Shown: positions 6,436 through 9,609 of the stretch, in pieces
How the letters are laid out: every line of letters begins with the position of its first letter
Numbering within the stretch: the first letter of the stretch is position 1
DNA from: DATFYI01 sp035315125
Lineage (GTDB): Bacteria > Chloroflexota > Anaerolineae > Anaerolineales > Anaerolineaceae
Assembly (NCBI GenBank): GCA_035315125.1
Contig: DATFYI010000129.1
Coordinates: 1 to 9,609, forward strand
DNA length: 9,609 nucleotides
Reading direction: 5' to 3'
Notes under the pieces: model-generated
What the model was told of the DNA's origin: nothing
The model's input: the letters and a program-made list of their open reading frames with translations, nothing else
Database searches by the model: none
Translations under genes and position numbers: made by a program

Positions 6436-7116
6436 GTGAAAAACAATTTTCGCATTTTGTTACCCATCTTGCTGATTCTGGCTTGGATGGCACCGGCTTG
6501 TAACCCGCAAGATACCAGCACACCGGTGCAATTTTCTTATACGGCTGTCCCGCTCAGGACCAACTTACCGACACTGGTTGTTACCGCCGGTATGCAGGGG
6601 TCTGGCATAACATCCAATGCTCCTTATGGTTCAACGATTCCAACTGCTGCAGCAAGCGGTTTGACACTGTTTTCGCCGGATTTTGCAAATAACGGCGTAA
6701 TTCCCCCAAAATATACCTGCGACGCCAATAGCATTTCACCGGATTTTCAGTTTGGCAATATCCCAACTGGCACGCAAAGTCTGGCTCTGACGCTGGAAGA
6801 TGCGGATGCACCGGGTGGTGTGTTTGTCCATTGGCTGATTTATAATATGCCCCCTTCGTTGGCGGGTCTGAGTGAAGATGTGCCCAAACATGCTGATGTC
6901 AGCGGGATTGGCAGGCAGGGATTTAACAGCACCGGTCTGGCAGGATATACCGGCCCATGCCCAACGCTTGGCAAAGCTCATCAATACGTCTTTACTTTGT
7001 ATGCTCTGGACCTCAAGCCCGCCTTACCGGAAGGTTTGAAGGCGGAAACCTTGAAAGCCGCCATGCAAGGACACATCCTGGCCCAGGCTCAATGGATTGG
7101 GCTGTACCAAAAATAG
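6436..7116 (+). CDS. secreted PEBP/YbhB-YbcL family lipoprotein
   Basis: This belongs to the phosphatidylethanolamine-binding (Raf kinase inhibitor-like) family; bacterial members have no settled function. From the GTG at 6436 it has 226 residues. GGAG lies five bases before that codon. An in-frame TTG at 6406 would add ten residues ahead of the signal peptide and is less likely. Residues 1-21 form a signal peptide with basic N-terminus and hydrophobic core, and MAPAC ends in Cys22, a plausible but non-ideal lipobox (Ala at -3). A Ser/Thr-rich linker leads to the PEBP domain from about 76 to the end. It shows LTLEDADAPGGVFVHWLIYN (the family's ligand-site stretch, with DADAP instead of the common DPDAP), GYTGPCP and HQYVFTLYALD, then HILAQAQWIGLY at the end. 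It would sit on the outer face of the membrane. It is a single-gene unit convergent with the ABC genes. Confidence 0.92.
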   Translation: MKNNFRILLPILLILAWMAPACNPQDTSTPVQFSYTAVPLRTNLPTLVVTAGMQGSGITSNAPYGSTIPTAAASGLTLFSPDFANNGVIPPKYTCDANSISPDFQFGNIPTGTQSLALTLEDADAPGGVFVHWLIYNMPPSLAGLSEDVPKHADVSGIGRQGFNSTGLAGYTGPCPTLGKAHQYVFTLYALDLKPALPEGLKAETLKAAMQGHILAQAQWIGLYQK

Positions 7117-7158
7117 TCGCCTGAGTCAAGCACAGGCCATCAAGCTTTCAATGGCCTG
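7107..7158 (-). terminator. overlapping hairpins at the convergent gene ends
   Basis: Two mutually exclusive stems lie at the 3' end of the ABC operon. One is CAGGCCAT/ATGGCCTG (7133-7140 with 7151-7158), inside the ATPase coding end. The other is GCCTG/CAGGC (7119-7123 with 7133-7137), which on the minus strand is followed by GACTATTTTTGG. The second resembles a weak intrinsic terminator for the ABC genes and overlaps the stop codon region of the opposite PEBP gene. Confidence 0.35.
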
Positions 7159-7845
7159 GCGGTCGGATATGGCTGAGACGATCTGCCCGTCTTTCATCTG
7201 GAAGATTTTATCGACATATTTGCACATGCGCAGGTCGTGTGTCACCATGATACCGGCTTTGTTCTGCTCGTGGATTAGATCTGCAAAAATTTTTACAACC
7301 TGATAAGCACGTTCGCTATCCAGACTGGCAGTCGGCTCGTCCGCCAACACCACACTGGGGTTGTGCACAACCGAACGGGCAATGGAAACACGCTGGCGCT
7401 CCCCACCAGACAACTGGCGAGGCAATACGTTAATACGGTCTTCCATACCCAGCCGAACCAGTAATTCGCGGGCGCGCTCATGGTTTTCCTTTGTATACTG
7501 CTTGTTCAGACGAAGCATAAATTCAACATTTTCCAGAACAGTCAGATAAGGGATCAAGTTATTAGCTTGAAAAGTAAAACCGATTTCTTTTCGACGGAAC
7601 AGAACACGATCTTTTTCATGGATTTGTTTGAGATCATGATCGTTGATACAAATTTGACCCCCACTTGGATCTAGCAGGGCAGCCAACATGGCCAGCAAGG
7701 TTGTCTTGCCCGATCCGCTTGGTCCGACCAGACCTACAAATTCACCGGCTCGCACGCTGAAGGTCACATCGTTCACTGCCTGAACGCTGGTGCCATCCAT
7801 TCGATAGATCTTGCTGACAGAATTGGCTTCAATAATATTTTCCAT
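7126..7845 (-). CDS. ABC transporter ATP-binding protein (MacB/LolD/DevA-like)
   Basis: This ATPase subunit powers the adjacent FtsX-type permease at the inner face of the membrane. From the ATG at 7845 it has 239 residues. Walker A GPSGSGKT is at 41-48, the Q-loop Gln at 93, signature LSGGE at 145-149, Walker B VVLADEP at 165-171 with catalytic Glu170, a D-loop (SLD) after it, and the switch His203 in MVTHD. The frame is open 30 codons further upstream, but that extension would overlap the permease gene. The family normally begins close to an IIEANSVSKIYRMDG-like strand, so the internal ATG is preferred. It starts 10 bp after the permease stop with only a weak AGGG ahead, which suggests translational coupling. 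Family members drive export, lipoprotein release or peptide efflux, and the substrate here is unknown. Confidence 0.95.
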   Translation of the reverse strand: MENIIEANSVSKIYRMDGTSVQAVNDVTFSVRAGEFVGLVGPSGSGKTTLLAMLAALLDPSGGQICINDHDLKQIHEKDRVLFRRKEIGFTFQANNLIPYLTVLENVEFMLRLNKQYTKENHERARELLVRLGMEDRINVLPRQLSGGERQRVSIARSVVHNPSVVLADEPTASLDSERAYQVVKIFADLIHEQNKAGIMVTHDLRMCKYVDKIFQMKDGQIVSAISDRQAIESLMACA

Positions 7846-7855
7846 GGCGGTAGCC

Positions 7856-9016
7856 CTATGATGAAAGACCCAGGGCGATGAGCGGCTCAACCTTGATGGC
7901 CTGTCTGACGGATACCAACCCGCCAAGTGGTCCAATCAATAACAGCGATAACACCGCGGTCAGAATCGAGTTCCCACTGAACAGAATCGGGACATTGGGT
8001 GGCATACCAAGCGCCAGAATAAAAGTGATCAGGCTACCGAGTAACACGCCAAAACTGCTTACCAGCACGATTTGCAAAATAACCGAATGAGCGATGATGA
8101 GATTTGAAGCGCCAATAGCTTTTAATACACCGATCAGAGGTACTTTTTGAAGCATCTGGATCTGGAAGAAGCCGCCAATCACTAAAATACCGATTAAAAG
8201 AGTAAAAAACTGCTGGCTGTTGAGGGTTTGCTGCTGGACTGTATATCCTGGCAAAGAGAGAATCGCCGTATTGATGTCAACCACTTGAACGGAAGGTACC
8301 TCGCTTTGGATACGGGCTGCTACAGTTTGCAAGTCGGCCGGGTTGGTAAGTTTGACAGCCACAATATTGGAGGTGATCTCAACCAGAGCGCCGCCCGTGG
8401 TAGCTCCCTGCGGACGGATGGTATCCCAGGTGCGGTAGGGCAAGAAAATGGCGGGCTGAAACAAATATTGGCGTCCATCCGTCATACCAACCACCCGCAG
8501 GTTAAAAAATTTTTCTTTGGTGTCCTGGATGGTTTTTAGCGTGATCGTGTCCCCCACTTTGATGTGAGTACGGCTGGCGATAATACCGTCGATTACGACC
8601 TCGTTGGCCTGTGTGGTCAGCAATTCTCTACCTGCCAGAACCGGCGGTGAGCCAGGTGAATTGGGATCAACGCCCACCAGAGCCACATCCAGACCGGGCT
8701 GATTATTTGGCAGGATGAGAGTGGCAGTGCTAAAACCGATCGAGCCTGCAGCCGCCACTCCTTGTACATTGCGGATAGCAGGTAGTTTGGAACGGCCAAT
8801 CTGACTGGTTGGGATGGAGGTATTGGTGTTCTTTTCAAAAACCAACAGCTCGGCATCCAGCTTTTCGAGAAATTGTTTGTTAGCGGTGGCCAGGCCCTGA
8901 GCCAGCGCAGCAATAAACAGCACTAGAATAGTTATAAGCGCAATAACCAGGCTGAAGAGCAAAAACCTGCCCCGGTTTCGCCAGATTTCTTTAAACGAAA
9001 GGTAAAAAGCTAACAT
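7856..9016 (-). CDS. ABC transporter permease, FtsX/MacB (DevC-like) family
   Basis: This membrane subunit works with the ATPase encoded next to it. Its 386 residues show the standard four-helix layout: TM1 about 18-40, a large extracytoplasmic domain about 41-266 (MacB periplasmic-core type), then TM2 about 268-287, TM3 about 307-337 and TM4 about 348-370. The cytoplasmic loop after TM2 contains the conserved IGVLKAIGAS motif that contacts the ATPase. The short C-terminus ends in VEPLIALG, as is common in this family. The ATG has GGAG eight bases upstream. No membrane-fusion (HlyD/MacA) or outer-membrane partner gene is in the window, so it may work alone as in Gram-positive exporters, or its partner lies elsewhere. 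DevC-like is a resemblance only, and the substrate is unknown. Confidence 0.93.
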   Translation of the reverse strand: MLAFYLSFKEIWRNRGRFLLFSLVIALITILVLFIAALAQGLATANKQFLEKLDAELLVFEKNTNTSIPTSQIGRSKLPAIRNVQGVAAAGSIGFSTATLILPNNQPGLDVALVGVDPNSPGSPPVLAGRELLTTQANEVVIDGIIASRTHIKVGDTITLKTIQDTKEKFFNLRVVGMTDGRQYLFQPAIFLPYRTWDTIRPQGATTGGALVEITSNIVAVKLTNPADLQTVAARIQSEVPSVQVVDINTAILSLPGYTVQQQTLNSQQFFTLLIGILVIGGFFQIQMLQKVPLIGVLKAIGASNLIIAHSVILQIVLVSSFGVLLGSLITFILALGMPPNVPILFSGNSILTAVLSLLLIGPLGGLVSVRQAIKVEPLIALGLSS

Positions 9017-9051
9017 TTGCTATACTCCAGATTAGAAAAACGTCTGCTTAA

Positions 9052-9081
9052 AGCATAGCAATACTGACCTGAATATGCCAG
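9052..9081 (-). promoter_or_regulatory. candidate extended -10 promoter for the ABC genes
   Basis: On the minus strand, CTGGCA (9081-9076), 18 bp, then TGC-TATGCT (9060-9052) with the TGN extension lies 35 bp before the permease ATG. A perfect TATAAT also occurs at 9104-9099, but no acceptable -35 stands in front of it. Either could drive the two-gene transporter unit. Read-through from the upstream small gene is also possible. Confidence 0.35.
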
Positions 9082-9138
9082 TCTGAGATATGGCAAACAT
9101 TATACGAATGGTTTCTACGAAAGGCTGGGTAAGGCAAA

Positions 9139-9396
9139 TTATTTGTGCTGCAAACTTTTTGCCAGTCTCCAGCGCCTGGCCAGACGAGATATTTCTGTGG
9201 TGTGCTGTACTCGCATCAGGTTGTTTTCGGAATCCTCAGCCGGAGTCAATTTTTTTTGGATTTCATCGAGCAACTCTTCGCTTAGACCTTCCTCACGGAT
9301 GCGTTTGACCCAGGCTTGCTTTTCCTCGTCTGCTACCGGCAAATGATCGATCACCTTCATCATTTCTCGTTCTTCGACCGTGTTATGGACTGCCAT
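9139..9396 (-). CDS. small charged helical protein of unknown function
   Basis: I do not recognise this 85-residue protein. It has no signal peptide, membrane segment or cysteine. Residues 1-50 are rich in Glu, Lys and Arg and look alpha-helical (repeated EE and KK/KR pairs, e.g. SEELLDEIQKKL near 39-50). A short polar stretch follows, then a basic C-terminus (RLARRWRLAKSLQHK). It is judged real because GAGG stands five bases before the ATG and a good sigma-70 promoter lies 49 bp upstream. Overlapping open frames on the other strand have no such signals. It lies 122 bp upstream of the ABC permease gene in the same direction with no clear terminator between them, so a link with the transporter is possible but unproven. 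The basic tail might contact nucleic acid or membrane, which is conjecture. Confidence 0.75.
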   Translation of the reverse strand: MAVHNTVEEREMMKVIDHLPVADEEKQAWVKRIREEGLSEELLDEIQKKLTPAEDSENNLMRVQHTTEISRLARRWRLAKSLQHK

Positions 9397-9444
9397 TTAG
9401 GCCTCGTTATTTTATAGATTAATCTCAATAGGATATGTGTTAAG

Positions 9445-9473
9445 ATTATAGCGCGGAAAAATAGTTATAACAA
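9445..9473 (-). promoter_or_regulatory. promoter of the small unknown gene
   Basis: On the minus strand, TTGTTA (9473-9468), 17 bp and a perfect TATAAT (9450-9445) precede the ATG at 9396. The predicted leader is about 40 nt and includes GAGG. Confidence 0.65.
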
Positions 9474-9558
9474 ATATAAACAATATCTGGTTCCAAATTG
9501 GGGTTGTCCAAAGGGTAAGGCGGGAAATCTTTCACGTTACAACTAAAATATTTTAAAT

Positions 9559-9587
9559 TTGATTTACGACCTTAAGGGTGATATCCT
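9559..9587 (+). promoter_or_regulatory. candidate promoter for a + strand gene beyond the right edge
   Basis: TTGATT (9559-9564), 17 bp and TATCCT (9582-9587) are followed by a purine-rich, SD-like run (AAGGAAAAGGAAA) reaching the last base of the window. This suggests that a rightward gene starts just outside. The remainder of 9397-9609 is AT-rich and shows no other gene. Confidence 0.4.
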
Positions 9588-9609
9588 ATTAATTGTAAGG
9601 AAAAGGAAA

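Larger units (their letters stand above)
9427..9590. repeat. inverted 10-bp element shared by two divergent promoters
   Basis: AATAGGATAT at 9427-9436 and its exact complement ATATCCTATT at 9581-9590 face each other. In each transcription direction the element is preceded by CTTAA at a distance of 3 bp (minus copy) or 5 bp (plus copy). One copy lies around the start site of the small gene and the other overlaps the -10 region proposed for the gene beyond the right edge. Confidence 0.4.

Noticed and set aside
7846..7935. Longer ABC ATPase with 30 extra N-terminal residues
   Set aside because: It would overlap the end of the permease gene, the extra residues do not resemble any ABC domain, and the internal ATG fits the family's normal start.

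Overview
This 9.6 kb stretch of bacterial chromosome has moderate GC and short gaps between genes. Most start codons follow Shine-Dalgarno motifs (AGGAGG, GGGAG, AAGGAG, GGAG, GAGG), and several promoters are of the sigma-70 type. The gene set is CTP synthase, a two-S1-domain protein, paired membrane-anchored HtrA and CtpA-type proteases, a HAD nucleotidase, a PEBP lipoprotein and a MacB/DevC-like ABC exporter. Together with the protein style this suggests a Chloroflexota bacterium of the Anaerolineae type. That placement is inferred from general resemblance, not from a search. No mobile element, CRISPR array, rRNA or tRNA was seen.

Layout. At 1-285 there is a short open frame entering from the left edge (possibly the end of a + strand gene), then a hairpin-rich 3' region of pyrG. 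At 286-1947 (-) lies pyrG. At 2113-2961 (-) lies an S1-domain RNA-binding protein that forms its own transcription unit: a perfect consensus promoter (TTGACA, 17 bp, TATAAT) stands upstream and a strong intrinsic terminator stands between it and pyrG. At 3092-6303 (-) a likely operon runs HAD phosphatase, S41 C-terminal-processing protease, HtrA-type S1C protease. The last two are anchored by one N-terminal membrane helix each and probably handle quality control of extracytoplasmic proteins. At 6436-7116 (+) a secreted PEBP/YbhB-like lipoprotein is transcribed divergently from the HAD gene. It converges with 7126-9016 (-), an FtsX-type permease followed by its MacB/LolD-like ATPase, only 9 bp separating the two stop codons. 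At 9139-9396 (-) a small charged helical protein of unknown function lies upstream of the transporter. The right edge (9397-9609) is a divergent promoter region for that small gene and for an unseen + strand gene starting just outside.

Most of the window is ordinary housekeeping and envelope biology. I found no convincing new system. The items most worth a second look are a promoter-proximal element shared by the two divergent promoters at the right edge, a probable leaderless start for the HAD gene among neighbours that mostly have SD motifs, the unknown 85-residue protein, and compact hairpins at several gene ends.
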